Source of the DNA: Glossina fuscipes
Taxonomy: Eukaryota; Arthropoda; Insecta; Diptera; Glossinidae
DNA length: 64,000 nucleotides
Assembly (NCBI RefSeq): GCF_014805625.2
Contig: NW_023998493.1
Location: 198,321 to 262,320, forward strand
Reading direction: 5' to 3'
Shown here: positions 36,073 through 49,270 of the stretch, one piece after another
Layout of the letters: the number at the start of each line of letters is the position of its first letter
Position numbering within the stretch: the stretch's first letter is position 1
Notes under the pieces: model-generated
The model's input: the letters and a program-made list of their open reading frames with translations, nothing else
What the model was told of the DNA's origin: nothing
The model's database searches: none
Position numbers and translations under genes: made by a program

Positions 36073-37499
36073 TTCTAAATTGATAGCATTGTGGCAGACA
36101 TCTGTATCACATTTGACATTATAAACGTCATTAGTGTTTCAGCCGTGCTCGCTTACGCGAAGAAGTTCCATTAAATTTTGTTTGCGAAATGACATTTCTT
36201 GTGCAAAAACGTTTAGAATGTTGCATAGACGCTTTGGTGAACACATTTTGTCGGGGAAAAAAAGGATAATTTGTAACGATTTGCTTAAGCACTTCCGTTT
36301 TTTGCTTAAATTGATCATTTTTATAACCAAAAGCACTTGGTGTCGTTCGACCGATTTGACCTGTTGTCAAGACCAAAGTCCGCGCGAGAGCTTCCAATGT
36401 TTTTGCAAATTTGAAGTCGATTACTTCGTTTTTGCGACTAGGAGAATGTGTACGACTGGTATTGCACAGTCGGATAGATGGACACCCCTAAATCGATTCA
36501 GAGTTTGATGTTGATTAAGAGTATATAACTTTGTACGGTCTCTGATGCTTTCTGCTAGTTTTTTCTTTTTCTTAGTCTTTTTTACGATAATGGTTGTGGG
36601 TATAAAAGATTTGGTCATAGCTGAATGGAATTTTCTACTTGTTTTGATTACCTTTTATTGTTTACCTTTTTTCATTTTTATTCTTTTAAAAATAACCCTA
36701 TTTTTAATATTTTTATCAATGGTAGTCCAATGGAGTCTAATAGATAGACGTACTTACGTCATGTAAAAAATTTAATCTGATCAAAAGCGTTTTTACTTCG
36801 TCGGGTCGCTGAAGCTGCACTCTAGCGAAAAAGTGAGTACACTACTCTTAAATGCAAGAGTTGGTAAACTAAAGCGTGTTCTAGACCGAAATGATACTAA
36901 ATAGGACAACGACTACCTGTTGCTTGACATTGACTCAAGGTGAAAGGATTTCACAAAATGAACTCGCAATCGAATCTTTTATCTAATAAATATTATTTAT
37001 TGGCTATTCTCAGTTCACGTTATACTTCAGGTATTTTGACTGACTTGACCCATATTTAATGGCTGCAAGAACTACGTAATAATGTTCTATTGATGTTTTT
37101 TTTAAACGTTTTCAAAAACTTTTTGCGTGAAACTATAGTCAATAAAAGCAAATTAAACTTTCAAATAAAATTTTCCAGAACATGTAAAAAAATTATCCTA
37201 AAGATATATTCAGTTTTAATTGGTTACAGAATAAATCATTTCCGTTTTCGTAATGGAACACTGCCTGATATAGATTAAACAACTTTTCTAAGAGAGCGCA
37301 CCTTATTAACGCATTAAAACAGTCTCTCTGTTTGTTTTCTCTTTATGAAAAGCCATTAACCCCGTATGGATTGTGTTGACAACTACATTAACAACGTTAA
37401 TCTGGTCGGTTGAATGTGAAGTATTTTTTATTGCGTTATGTTGAAACTATTGCAAAAAAAAAGCAAGAAAGCTGTGGTCAAATAAAGCCAACCGTTAGA

Positions 37500-38530
37500 T
37501 ACCTTACGCCACATTGCATAGTCCAGTTATTCGCTCGTTTTAGTAACAATACACTAGGAAGTATACATTATTTAAGCAAGGGCATGATTTTCATCAAAGT
37601 CCGCATATTGGAGGATGGCCAAAATATCGTATGGCGTGATCCAAATGTAGCATTTATTTCCTAAAATTTTTATTATTTTTCCGTTTCCATCATAAAATAA
37701 TTGAAATTAGATTTTCTACTATATATGTGAAGTCAAAAAAATGGACCTATGTGATCCACTTTCGGTACCGTAAATTTTTATCCTCAATCTTTACTGTGCA
37801 CTAATTTTCATTATAATATATTAAAAACGATACTTTTTTCTGAAGGGCATACTATTTAGAAATCTCATAAGGAGAGAAGTCCAAGCAATAGACCCATGTG
37901 TTTCAAATTAGGTCTATTAATTTTTATGCCAAATTATTATCATGAAGAAATTTTCATCATAAGACATTAACAATTAGATCTCTTTGGGTTTACAATTAAA
38001 ACAAAAATTACAAACAAAAAAATGGATCTGCTTGGTCCAAACTTAGTAAGGTTGACTTCTTTGTCAATATTGAAAATCAGACATTTGTACCATTTAAAGA
38101 TTCAGTTTTCGTAGAAACGGTCCTATTAGCGAGGATACAAAAAATTGCCCCAGCCGAGGCAAAGTTTCACTCCAATTTAGAATGTCGAGATACTATTCCT
38201 CAGCGATTTACAACGAGAAGTTTTCAAAATTGAAATTTTGAAAAGTTGTTGTATGAGAAGTGGGGGAAAAGTTTACCTACCTAGGGCATTCTCAATAGCG
38301 TTCGACCTTGGAGCAAAACATGTCAGTGCACCGAATTTCACCAAAATATCTCAAAAATTGCTACTTGTAGCTTGAACACAGATATATATGGACAGATATC
38401 AAAAGGACAGATAAGCTTAGTATAATAAGAGATGTAATAAAAGGCGAATCTATTCTAAGCCTTTCTGGATCTTACATATGTCCGTACAAACTTAATATAC
38501 CCTGTACCGCAAATGGTGCTGTAACAAAAG
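37500..38530 (-). repeat. Dispersed repeat B copy, long
   Basis: About 1 kb, with repeated ATGGACCTATGTGATCCA-type blocks, GGTCCTATTAGCGAGG, CAAAATATCTCAAAAATTGC and an ACCGCAAATGGTGCTGTAAC end. Confidence 0.55.
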
Positions 38531-41500
38531 CAGAAAAAAAAAACCAAAAAGAAAAAGAAATTGTTTTTAGCTTAGACCGAATCGCTCGATGCCTTTCAAT
38601 CGATTATTGGCTTTATTTGCTTAATAGCGGATCTGACCTTGGTCCTTTTGGACCTCTATGTAGCAGCAAACATCTTACGGCTGTTCTGTAACCTATTGCT
38701 ACTCATAACGCAACATATCTAAATACTTAATGCAAAGCGTCTGATTTCTTACATAAAGAACACTAAGGGTGCAGGTGATGCTTACATCTTAATTGTGGGC
38801 AAATTTAAGAATAGTATTTTTTTTTTCTTTATGAATTTGTTCGAACCAGTTTAAAAGACAAAAATCACATATCACATTACGAATTGCGTAGAAAGACTAA
38901 CAGAGAGACCTACAATAACAAATGAAATTCATTCTTTGCGAAATAATTTTATGCAATTGCTATCGCATTTTTTTTTTTGGGAACATTGGCAAAATTTAAT
39001 ATATTTCCCGTGATGTACACAACCCTTAGCTAAGAAGTGTAAAGATATCGATGTTGTAAACAAAAACGTGCTTTCATGACTAGAAAGCTAACTGAAAACA
39101 ATAGTAAGATTAGTATAAGTTTTATTAAACTATAAAATGTAGAAAAAATCCTAGAGGTTCGCACACGATTCTTTGACACCCATCACCTAAGAAAACGATG
39201 GGTTATCAAAAATAAATATGTCTTGTTGGTTGGACACATCGGGCTCTTATTGCATAATATTTTTTTATGAAATTCTCTTTTGACTCTATATTTTCTCTCT
39301 TGTGCATTTCTTCTTATAAATCTTGTAAAGAGTGAGAATCCTTTTAAAATAAAATTCCAAGTTAAAAAAGAATTAAACAATGATTTTTGCTCGAAGTACT
39401 GTCTAACGCTAAACACTGCATATTTCATTGTATACGCTCAACGTCATTATACTAAAAAACTACGAGACAATCGCTTTTGGCATATTGGGCCTGTTTTTGG
39501 ACTCTTTGGAGGTATTCTTCGTAGCGGTTGCAGTTGATAGAAGCAACCTCCAATAGACCTCAAGTTTAGGCGCCAATGATATTCATCATAGTCACTCGAG
39601 TTTTAAATGTCATAAGAGTTTTATCGCTTGTCATGTTTGATGCAAATGCCTCTTTTGTCTCCTTTTTTTACCACTGTAGAATTAATTATACTGTTACGCA
39701 AAGCTTGTAGATATTACTCTCAAATGGAGAAATCGCAGCTTTACTACGTCCTATGGGGCTCAATTGGCTTTCATTCAAAACCTGGCAAGATCTTATTCCA
39801 AGTCCCAAAGAAAGAAAGTGTTCGGGCTGTAGAGCTTAACTTTGAGTTAAGACTGATTTCGGGAATAATTTCTCTTTACTCAAAAACGAACGATGACATT
39901 GTACTGCATACTAACTTTATGGTTTCTTTTGTAAATCAAAGTGGCACGCTTCAAAGACCCTATGAAGTAAGATATTGAATGAATTAAACCTGCGAAGTGT
40001 GCAAGCCCGTTCGTCTATGTGTATGCTGTTTCTTGTTAGAAAGCTTGCTTTCGCAAAAATCACAAAAAAAAGAAGCCGTAACTTTACTTGAACGGTATTG
40101 TTGAGCTGAAGGAAAAACCGAAAACCAACAGTCATAAAAACTCTTCTCCAGAATAGTGCCTGGGTCAAGTCAAGGTCAAATCTGGTTCAATGACGTGGAG
40201 CATGCTAATGTGAATGCTCGTTCGGTAAACCCATTAGGCCATGGCCACCCTCTTTCCCTTTCTCTTTGCTTATTTCTTTTTAACCCTTACTGAGTTACTA
40301 GTATGGGGCACCTCTTCTGCCTGACCAGTTATATTAACAATAAAAAGAAAATTGATTTCTTCAGCAATTTCTGTTATCTTAGATATAACAAGATATTCTT
40401 GTTGTACGATTAAGTTACTTCCGCTTGACATGTGAAGCAAATAAACTGCAGCCTAAGGTTGCTGAAGGGAATTTCAAACGTTTGCAAACTAACCGATAAA
40501 TTTAAGATAATTTTTCTGACATAATAATTTAAGAAATCTTATTGATAGTAAATGACAACAAGTCGTTTATATAAATGGAAGGTGGAGACATTTGAGTCGT
40601 GAGTAAACTTTTAGTTCATTACTATTCAAGCATAAAAAATTCTTTCTAATCATGGTTTGCAATAATTCTATATTGTTTTTTGCATTTGATTTGTTTTTAA
40701 TATCCTTAAGTTGATTTATTATTAAAACACTTATTTCATTCATATTGTTCAACTTTAAAACTTATTATCGTGTACATTAGTTTATAACTCTTTTGTTTTT
40801 TTGTTTTTTTTTTTTTTTTCTTACAAAAGTTAAGTGCGTGCCTTTGATTGTTATTTATTCACTGCATAGTCGTTCATAACATATTATTTTCAATAAATTT
40901 TTATTAATGTCAAGTAATAGCTGAATTATTGCGGTTTCATCAGCCCACTTATTGACTCGCAAAGCATTTTTGTCTATTATTTTGTTTGTAATTTGATAAA
41001 TGTTCTAAGGTTATGGACGGAACGTAAATACTTATTCATGTATTATGTATTTGTTTTAAATAAAATTAAATAAATAAACAAAGAAAAGAAAAATTGATTA
41101 TATAAAAATAGGTCTCCCTCTGCTAATTACTGCAGTACCCTTGATATGAAAACGAATTATAAGACTTAGGCTTTCGTTATCGTCATTATAAAATTAATGC
41201 CGCATACGATTTCTATGACTAACTCTATAATAGTAATATTTGTCGATCAATTACGGCAAATAAGCAATCGATACTTGACCCTCATGGCACACACCGGCTA
41301 TATCAGTAATTGCTTTGCTTTCTATTTTCATCCGTAATATGTTATGAGTATATAGATCTACAGATAACTACGCTATATTGAGCAGCTACGAATATTGTTT
41401 TGTGATCTTCTTTAATACATTTTTGAAATTTGTTTATTTAGTCACATGTGAGGCTCAGGTACAATATAACAAGCGAATTAAGTGATAGAGCCACAGGAAG

Positions 41501-41699
41501 CTTCTCTAAAAGTCAATTTTTTTTCATTCGCTTAAATTATCTCTTCTAACACTCAAGAATGATACCAAAAGAGAATTGTGGGCATGGTAACATTTTAAAT
41601 GCTCAAAAAAATTGATATTTTGAATATAATCATATGGCAGTAAACGAGCACTTGAACTGTAAACGAATTTTGAAAACGGCACGAAATGTAACTCAACCA
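38531..41699. other. Gene-free stretch
   Basis: The longest open frame (39628-39978, 116 codons) lacks an ATG start and recognisable motifs. Poly-T runs at 38816-38825 and 40808-40820. Nothing else identified. Confidence 0.35.
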
Positions 41700-42600
41700 A
41701 TTGTCATTTCCATACACTTGTGGCGCAGGGTATATTAAGTCTGTTCGGACGTATCTAACACTCAGAGGCACGTTTTATTATGCCAATCTAAGCCTGCCTG
41801 TCTTTTTGTCCTTCTGTCCGGCCGATGTCTGTCCATGTAAATTTGTGCTCATTCTGTAGTTATTAATTTCCAATTTAGTACACTGACGTGCTTTGGTCCA
41901 AGGAAGAATTCTATTAAAAATGGCTCGGATCGGTCCACTTTTTCAACCACTCCTCATATAATGAAAAAAATTTGCTGGATTATAGCATTTCGTTGTTCTA
42001 AATCGGTACGAAAATTTCATTCGGTTACGACAACTTTTTCAACCCTCTCTCATGTAACCGTTTCAACGAAAACTGAAACTTTATATGGAAAAAAGGTCTA
42101 ATTTTCAATATTTAATGGTGAAGTTGGTCCGTTATAGCACTTATAAGGATTCTTACAAAATGTAAATCCTTATATGCCAACAAGGCCTATTTGTTAATGT
42201 TTCACATTGAAAATTTGCTCATGACAGTAATTTGACCAAGTAGGTCTACTTCTTGGACACCACTCTATATACGATTTCCTATGAATAATAAGTAATAGGT
42301 TAAATTTTTAATCTATTACGATGAAAATTAGTCCATAATGGAAATTGAGCAAAAGAAAATAATAATACAGAATTTGGATCACATATATCTATTTTTTAGA
42401 TCCCAACACTAATAGGGTTTATCATGAAAAGCAAGCCCTTTTACATAGCAAAAATCTAATTTGTAGTTTTTTATGACGTAAAATGCAAAATAATAACATT
42501 TTTCGGACATAAATTATGTTTCCTATATTTGGATCATTTCTTTTGATAGCCTGGGTTGTTGTTCAAATTTTGATCAGTTGCATTGTGTACCACAAAGCCT
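41700..42600 (+). repeat. Dispersed repeat B copy, long
   Basis: Starts TTGTGGCGCAGGGTATATTA and runs through TTCTGTCCGGCCGATGTCTG, AGTACACTGACGTGCTTTGG, CTCTCTCATGTAACCGTTTC and several ATGAAAATT blocks. The best reference for the family in this window. Confidence 0.62.
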
Positions 42601-42710
42601 CGTAAATTGGCAGTGTCTTGCGAAAACGGCTTCAATGTTGCCACTTCTTAACACCTTTCGGAAATAAGTTTTGCTTTTTTGTTTGATACTTCAATATATT
42701 TCTAACAATA

Positions 42711-42787
42711 CGCGTGAGTGGCCGAGTAGGCTTAGGATCCCGACTAAAAACTCAATAATCGTGGGTTCATATCTCGAGTGCGGTAGA
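42711..42787 (+). repeat. tRNA-like sequence (possible SINE head or tRNA pseudogene)
   Basis: A box-A-like GTGGCCGAGTAGG (42718-42730) and a box-B-like GGTTCATATCTC (42764-42775) stand 33 bases apart, around a GACTAAAAACTC segment like an anticodon arm of class-II (Ser/Leu) tRNAs. Base pairing of the acceptor arm is poor, so a working tRNA is unlikely. Confidence 0.35.
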
Positions 42788-44619
42788 ATTTTCAATGAAG
42801 CTGATAATCTCAGACACTAGTGCTTTAATAGATGAATCTTTGAATCTATTTCTCTGGCTAAACTAATTAGAATAAAAATAATAATAATATGCCTAACGAT
42901 TTCGCCAATTATTATTTTTCTATCACCTTTCTTCTTATCTTTCGTTCTTTCGTTTTTTTAATAGCGTGGAAACCCCCTTTTTCCAAAACTGTTGCAGTTG
43001 CCTTTCTACTTAAGTAAACTCTTAAAAATAAATCTGTCACTTAACGTTAGGATTTAATTTTTAAAGTTCGAAAAATATAGAAAAACTAAAAAGAACAAAA
43101 CAAAGGAAAAAAATAAGGCCGATACACCTTTAACATAGAAGACCGGATTCGTATCCGGTATAATTCGAAGCTGAGAGTGAACCTGTAAACATGTATCTCC
43201 TCCAATCGTACGAAGAAAGATTGCTTAGATGCGACACATGTAAGACACACATATTAATATTAAATGTTTTCATAGTATTAATGGAGTCCCAAATTGAAGC
43301 ATATTATGGATATAATTGAGGTTTTCGCAAAGAACAATAAACAGGTTGAAAAGCTCATAGTTATGTCCACATTGGTTAAAGAACGATTGGAGCATTGAAA
43401 TTTACGAAGAATCAATAACATCGCTTACTAACTTAAATAAGGAGGAGATAACTAAGGTTTTGTTATGAAGAATGGGCTAACAGTAGTAAGCTGTTTTCAT
43501 AAGTTGAAAAAAGATAGTAATAGATTCTTTTCAAAATTTTTAACGGTGAAGATAAGAATTGCTCCTGAACTGATAGTAATAGGAAGACTCTCGTCCACCA
43601 ATTCATGGAGACTACTCGTGGCGTAGCCTAATTTAAGAAAAATTTTATGTTTAGATTCAAACGTAGCCCTTGGTCACATAAAACACCTGGGTCAATCAAG
43701 GAATCAATATACTTTTCCCAATTTCTTGGAATTAGTAGAAAATGCGTTTCTTCTTAAGAACGGCAACTTTTTGCATTTTTTTAATTTTTGTGTCGTACAA
43801 TTACTTGAGCATCTTGTAGTTAAATTATGTAAATCTAACTGCCCTAATCTACATCTTCTGACTGTTTTGCAATCTGCCATCAAATAAGTGTTTTTTTGGA
43901 CGCCCCTGTATAATCTAAAAGTAAAAGTAAAAAATTTTAAATTTATTTTTGTGTTGTATTTTTTCAATTCATATGCGTATTTCTCGGAGGTAATCAGTTA
44001 CAGCATTTTGACGTGACGGTGGTTGTAGGCGAGCATTTCAATGAAGTTCGAAAACGTTTGACGAAAAGGTCCTTAATTAAGAAATTGATTGTCTTGCGAT
44101 TATGACTGTTCTCGCAAATGGTAATAAACGGATGGACAGACGGACAAAGGTAAATCAACTGATAGTCTTATGGTGATCCAGTATGTTTACACTTTATATG
44201 ACTCTGATGGGTATTTTTGGGCATGACCATCTAAGGAGTGTAAATGCATTCCATAGAAAGGACTCGCTTTGGTAGCTTGCTTGCTAATAAAGTCATTGCA
44301 TGACTGATGAGAATGATTTCATTAATTCCCTCGACATGATATGGGAATCAAGTATGTTGCGATTGCTTGGATTTATGCCTTGAGCATATGCGCTCTTCCG
44401 CTCAAGAAAATTGGAAAGGTTTACATAGAGCAAATCGTAGAGAGGTTTCTCAAAACATCAAGCTCGCAACTTACGTCCACGTTATCTCAGAGCATTACGC
44501 AAACTATTCACAAAGGGAGGTACGTCGATATTCGATAAATTGAGCTCATCACATTTCTGCTGCTTCGTGTAAGCAGTTTTTTCGCGAATTCCTTCTTTAA
44601 TCGAAAATATTCACATGTT

Positions 44620-45200
44620 TATTAGATAGTTTTAAAGCAGATAAATGACTCATGTTTACTTAGCTAAGAGTCCAAACAGTTTTTTCTTAAGTAAGCCAGT
44701 AATTTTTTTTTTTACCTACCACCTGCTTACTTAAGTTTAATGTAGTGCTTTGCATTTTTACATCCATATTTTTTTAATTAACCGAACGAAATATTTAGAC
44801 AAAATGCAGCAGAGACTTTTCTTATTCAATGTGTAAGCTTTTTCATAAATATTTATTTACTTAACCGAATAAATGAATTGCACAAAATATAGATACGTTT
44901 CACTTAACCAGACTTAGTAGTATATCTGCTGATTTACTCCAAGCGCAAAAGAAAATATAAACATTTTTGTCTGAGTTGAGCCGTAACAAATATGAATTCT
45001 TTTTATTTACTAGAGTGAGTCAGTTTTTCTTGCAGATATGTTTCTTGAATTGTGTAAATATTTTATGCAAAATATACAGACTTTTGCTTTAATTAAGCAT
45101 TTTGTGTTTCCTTGGAGTTATTTAATTTAATAAAATTGCGCAAAACATTAACTTTTATGCAACTCACGAAGAGGAGCACAACAGCGAAGACTATCGCTTC
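44620..45200 (+). repeat. Degenerate satellite-like block 1
   Basis: Words such as GCACAAAATATAGA, ATGCAAAATATACAGA, CTTAAGTAAGC and TTTAATTAA recur at spacings of roughly 60-75 bp. Units are very diverged; the same words recur in two later blocks. Confidence 0.45.
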
Positions 45201-45439
45201 GCTGAAAGTAAAACTTATGTGTTTTATAATAACATATGTATTAGGTAGACCGGAATTTTCTGGCGGTTTTTTCCGACACCGGATTAAAATAACTTTTTTC
45301 ACGTAGCTAGACATATAATTGCGGTTGAAGGTATATATTTTTATGTAGAGCAGGTTTATGTTCACTTTGTAAAGACTTTCAAAGTGATCGATTATGTTAT
45401 GGTAGCGAGCGGTAATTTTTAAGACACATTTTACTTTTT

Positions 45440-46321
45440 TTGTTTAAAAAAAGGTTAAAAGCGCTGCAGAAGCGTATACAGAAATATGAGACGCGTATGG
45501 AACTAACGATGTAGCTGAACGGGCTTGCCAAAATTGGTTTGCGAAATTTCTTTATGGAAATTTTTCAATAAAAGCTTTACACCGTTGTGGTAGGTTAAAT
45601 GCAAGGTTGTGATGTAAACTGATGTGAGTGAGTGAGCGAGTGAGTGAGCGAGATTAGACAGAAACTTAATTTATCCGAAACAAATGTTAGTGGAATGGGA
45701 CCGGTAAAAAAACTGGATATTTGGGAGCCAAATCTTGTAAAAGGATTTTATTTAACACAGCGCGATATGCTATCGGAGCGAAACCAAAACGATCCATTTC
45801 TGAAAAGAATTTTAACTTGTGATGGAAAAAGCATTCTATACCAAAGTAGGCAACGCAAGAGACCGTAGTCAAAACACGGCGAACCATCTCAAACAACACC
45901 AAAACCCGCTATCCGCGAACAATAGATTTAGTTTTTGCATATGGTGAGATCATAAAGGAATATTATATTACAAGCTTCTGTCGCGTAACAAAACAATTAA
46001 TTCTGAAGTATGCTGTAAAATTAAAGGAAACGTTGCAACACTAACGTCCAGGATTGATCAACTGGAAAATATTGTTTTTCATCATGACGAGAATTCATAT
46101 TTCTTTCTTCAAAAATTATTGAACTTGGCTGGGAAGTATTTCCACATCCGCCGCAGAGTCTTGATATTGAACCATCTTTTTTGTTCTCTGCAAAACTTTT
46201 TATCTAACAAAACTGTCAAGTCAGAGGACGGTTTTTGCAAAAGATTAAATGATGAGGGGACAATGAACTTGCTTCAAAAGTGGCTACTTGCTATTGAACA
46301 AAATGCCAAACATATAACCTA
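45440..46321 (+). mobile_element. mariner transposase remnant, nearly full length
   Basis: Conceptual translation across several breaks matches mariner transposase order. At 45450-45590: SAAEAYTEI, ERACQNWFAKF.YGNFS (helix-turn-helix region). At 45700-45890: VKKLDIWEPN, NDPFLKRILTCDGKSILYQSRQRKRPWSKHGEPSQTTPK, where the first catalytic Asp block is CDGK. At 46110-46321: LFCSLQNFL, a Lys/Asn-rich stretch, and WLLAIEQNAKHIT as the end. A GAGTGAGT-type repeat (about 45622-45650) interrupts it, and stops and frameshifts are scattered. Flanking inverted repeats could not be made out. Confidence 0.75.
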
Positions 46322-46539
46322 AAAAACTCATTCCTTATATAAAAAAAAAATTATGTAATTTCGTGGTGAAAATCCGCGGCAAATTTCGGGACTACCTAAT
46401 AAAAACATAAATATGTTTTAATAAAGTGTATATATTATAAGAATTATTGTGGATTAATTGTGTGGGAACACATAGATGTTAGAATTTTCCTTGATGATTT
46501 AACGGATTCATGCCCAAAGTGCGCCTTGTTTTTGAGGTT

Positions 46540-46900
46540 AGCATACTGCATCTAGTCACTTAGTAGATTGTTTAGAGTTGCAAAGGTGAAGTTACGTAAT
46601 AGATGAGTGTGAGTGTGTTTAGTAATGAAAGTTTTAAGAAAGGCTTCAAATCTTTTATGCTTCTGTGTTCTGGAAAGATCGTTTTACTATCCAAAGGAAT
46701 AATTATTTTGTAGTATTGAATGAGTATTTGGCAAAGGTGCGGAATTACAGGCTCCTTTAGTTGCGAGGTCTGCTAGTTCATTACATGGAAAGGCACCTAT
46801 AGGAGTCGCAGTTTATTGGGATTTTGAATGAGCTTTTCTCTCAACTGTGTGTCATCGAAGGATTGTTGAATTTTATACGCTTATTCTCTAAAGTGGTACA
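46540..46900 (-). mobile_element. Possible RNase H fragment of a non-LTR element
   Basis: Minus-strand frames give KLRLL.VPFH and then, after a shift, TPIGAFPCNELADLATK, resembling the WVPSHIGxxGNExAD block of retroposon RNase H. An upstream piece reads KIQQSFDDTQLREKL. Several stops. Low certainty. Confidence 0.3.
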
Positions 46901-47224
46901 ATACATGCAAACTTATCGAGAATTGTAAACAAACGTATTCTCTCAGTTGGTTGAATTTTTATACATGCAATAAAAAGAAAGAAATTTCTTTTCGCTGAAG
47001 ATGGCGTTTACTTCATATAAAAGTAAGTGTCATTGTTAGATGCAAAAATTGCATTACTTGCACGTAAGTGTAAAATCCGTTTGAAGGGAATAAGAATACG
47101 GCTCTCCCTTCATTATAGTTAAATAAGACGTTTTTGTGATATCCTCCTTTAACTAATTGTTGAAGCTATTAAAATCAAATCAGAATATTGCTCTGAAGTA
47201 TTTCATTTCAAGTCAACGACCAAT

Positions 47225-47480
47225 TTTTTCTTATGCATGTTTTCTTAAAGGAAAACACTGTTTGTATAAAATGCAAACATTTTCTTTACTTAAGTGAGCC
47301 GCTAACTTTCTCTTATATTCAGGTTTATTTAATTGAATAAATAGTTTACGCGAAATGTAGACGATATACTTCTAATTAGGTTCTCTGCTTTTCCCGGCAC
47401 GTCTGCTCACTTAGTGTAAAGATAGCTTCCTGGATTAAGTTCGTTATTCATGCGCTTACTTAAAACTAACCATTATTTGG
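47225..47480 (+). repeat. Degenerate satellite-like block 2
   Basis: Contains ACTTAAGTGAGCC, TTTATTTAATTGAATAAAT and ACGCGAAATGTAGAC, matching words of block 1 in the same orientation. Confidence 0.42.
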
Positions 47481-48129
47481 ATAAAATATGGTTTCATATT
47501 TGCCTTTAGTCCTAGATTTTCGCAAGCCCATCAATTTGAAGGTTACATTTTGTGAATTGTCACAGTCATTACGATCACTTTCATGTTCAATCCAAAAATA
47601 ATTTCAATCGGTTTGCTAACACATCCACAATTAAGGTTAAAACTCAATGCAAAAAGCGTTCGAATAAATGGAAAATAACTCGAGAATAATTTAGAATTAA
47701 AAGTTTGTCGTTAACTATTGACGATTGGAATAATTTTTGCGTTCAACAAGGACGTGGTTCTTGTAAGCAATTGAAAGTTTGAAAAAATTATTTGCGTTTT
47801 TTGGGATTTCTTTAATATTTTCTGGCTTGTGTCAACAGGCGTGCTTGTTAAACTCCTATTCTTCATCGATCAAAGAATGTTTGCGCCAAACATTACCTTA
47901 CTATCTTCATTTTTGCGACTGTGGCGATTGGCAAAATATATCCGTTATAGCAATATACAACGTGTAGCAAAGTGAGCGCGTTAAAGAAAAAAAATATTAT
48001 ACATATATATATATTCTATATTACATCGTTTAAAATCAATGGGTAACATTTGAAGACATCTACGTACTTGTGCAGAATTTTTTAAATCAAAAATCCATCA
48101 AATTGACGGCTTAACTGGGTTACAAGCTT

Positions 48130-48440
48130 TTTCTCATATAGATTAAACCGTTTTGTCTATATTTAGTCCTTTGTTTTTGCTTCACCATCTGCTTATAAAA
48201 TGCAATTATTTTCCTCAGATATTTTCACACGATACACGCGCGATTTCCATTTAAGTGCGTCATCTGTTTATTTAAGTGAAAATACTGTTTGGGTTGAGCT
48301 CAAACTCCTTTCGCTTAATTGAGCAGCTTGTTTTGGCACAGATATCTGCTAACCTGGCGTATTAAACCATTTATGGTGTTTTCCCTTTCAATTGCGAAAA
48401 CTATTTTTGCTTACAAATTTCTCTATCTCAATGTTTTATA
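48130..48440 (+). repeat. Degenerate satellite-like block 3
   Basis: Contains TTATTTAAGTGAAAATACTG, GCTTAATTGAGCAGC and AGATATCTGCTAACC, related to blocks 1 and 2. Confidence 0.4.
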
Positions 48441-48984
48441 AAAGATATTTTATATCCACTTATATACTTTGGATGTACACGCGGTATAGGTGCCGACTTA
48501 GTTAAACGCAAAAATCATTTATAAAAATGTTCTGATTGATGAAGAATTCAATGGAATCAGTTTGCATGAAAAAAGTGTTTTCTTGTCGATATCTCAATAT
48601 ATTTGCTATCACTCGTTTGCCTTAATATGTGAGAGTAACCTGTTTTCTTTAAACGCGTTAAAATGAAATAGATTACTTCCTTCTTATTACAAAAAAAAAA
48701 AAAATAAATAAATAAAAAAACACAGAAATGCTTCCACTTTTGAACACAGTTATTGTAAACAGTTTAATTTATAACGGTTGTTTAATTGCACTAATAGGCG
48801 TTGTATTCATTAACCATAAGTTTCAAGCAAAAATTTTCCCTAAAGCGAAGGAAGGTGTGCACGTTTCAATAAACATAAATAAAGAATGCTTGCTTGAATA
48901 TAAAAATTAGCTCCGATCGAATGCAAAACATTGATTTGTTATGCCACACACCAATTATAATGTAAGGACATATTCAGTGTAAGG

Positions 48985-49270
48985 GTGCATATGTAACACT
49001 CAGAAGGGCTCAAGGAAAACCTAGCTTTTATTATATCGATCGATTCAGAATCATTTTCTAAATTTATCTAAGCTTGTCTGTCTGTCTGCTCGCCTTCGCT
49101 ATGATAAAAGCTGACTCTATCTGAGGTCCTCCTGCGAGTCAGGAAGTAATGCCCGTCTGTCCCTCTCGTATTATGATAACCTTCCCGTTTTTCGGCCACT
49201 TCTTATGTAAAGCCTTACTTTTAAAAAGTCGTTATATGAATAACTGTAGAATGGCGCGGAGTATTTAGCT
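48985..49270 (+). repeat. Dispersed repeat B copy, short
   Basis: Has GCATATGTAACACTCAGAAG, GCTTGTCTGTCTGTCTGCTC and AAAGTCGTTATATGAATAA in family order. Confidence 0.55.

Noticed and set aside
36131..36397. 88-codon minus-strand frame with a basic C-terminus
   Set aside because: Next to retroposon debris and partly similar to non-coding 57.1 kb sequence; no domain recognised.
39628..39978. 116-codon plus-strand frame
   Set aside because: No ATG start, no recognised domain, no splice partners.
44341..44538. 65-codon ATG-led frame with a hydrophobic start
   Set aside because: Composition alone suggested a small secreted protein, but there is no supporting motif, neighbour or homologue visible.
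47779..47967. Cys-containing frame with a signal-peptide-like start
   Set aside because: It has no ATG; a stop lies just upstream in frame. It sits in satellite-like debris.
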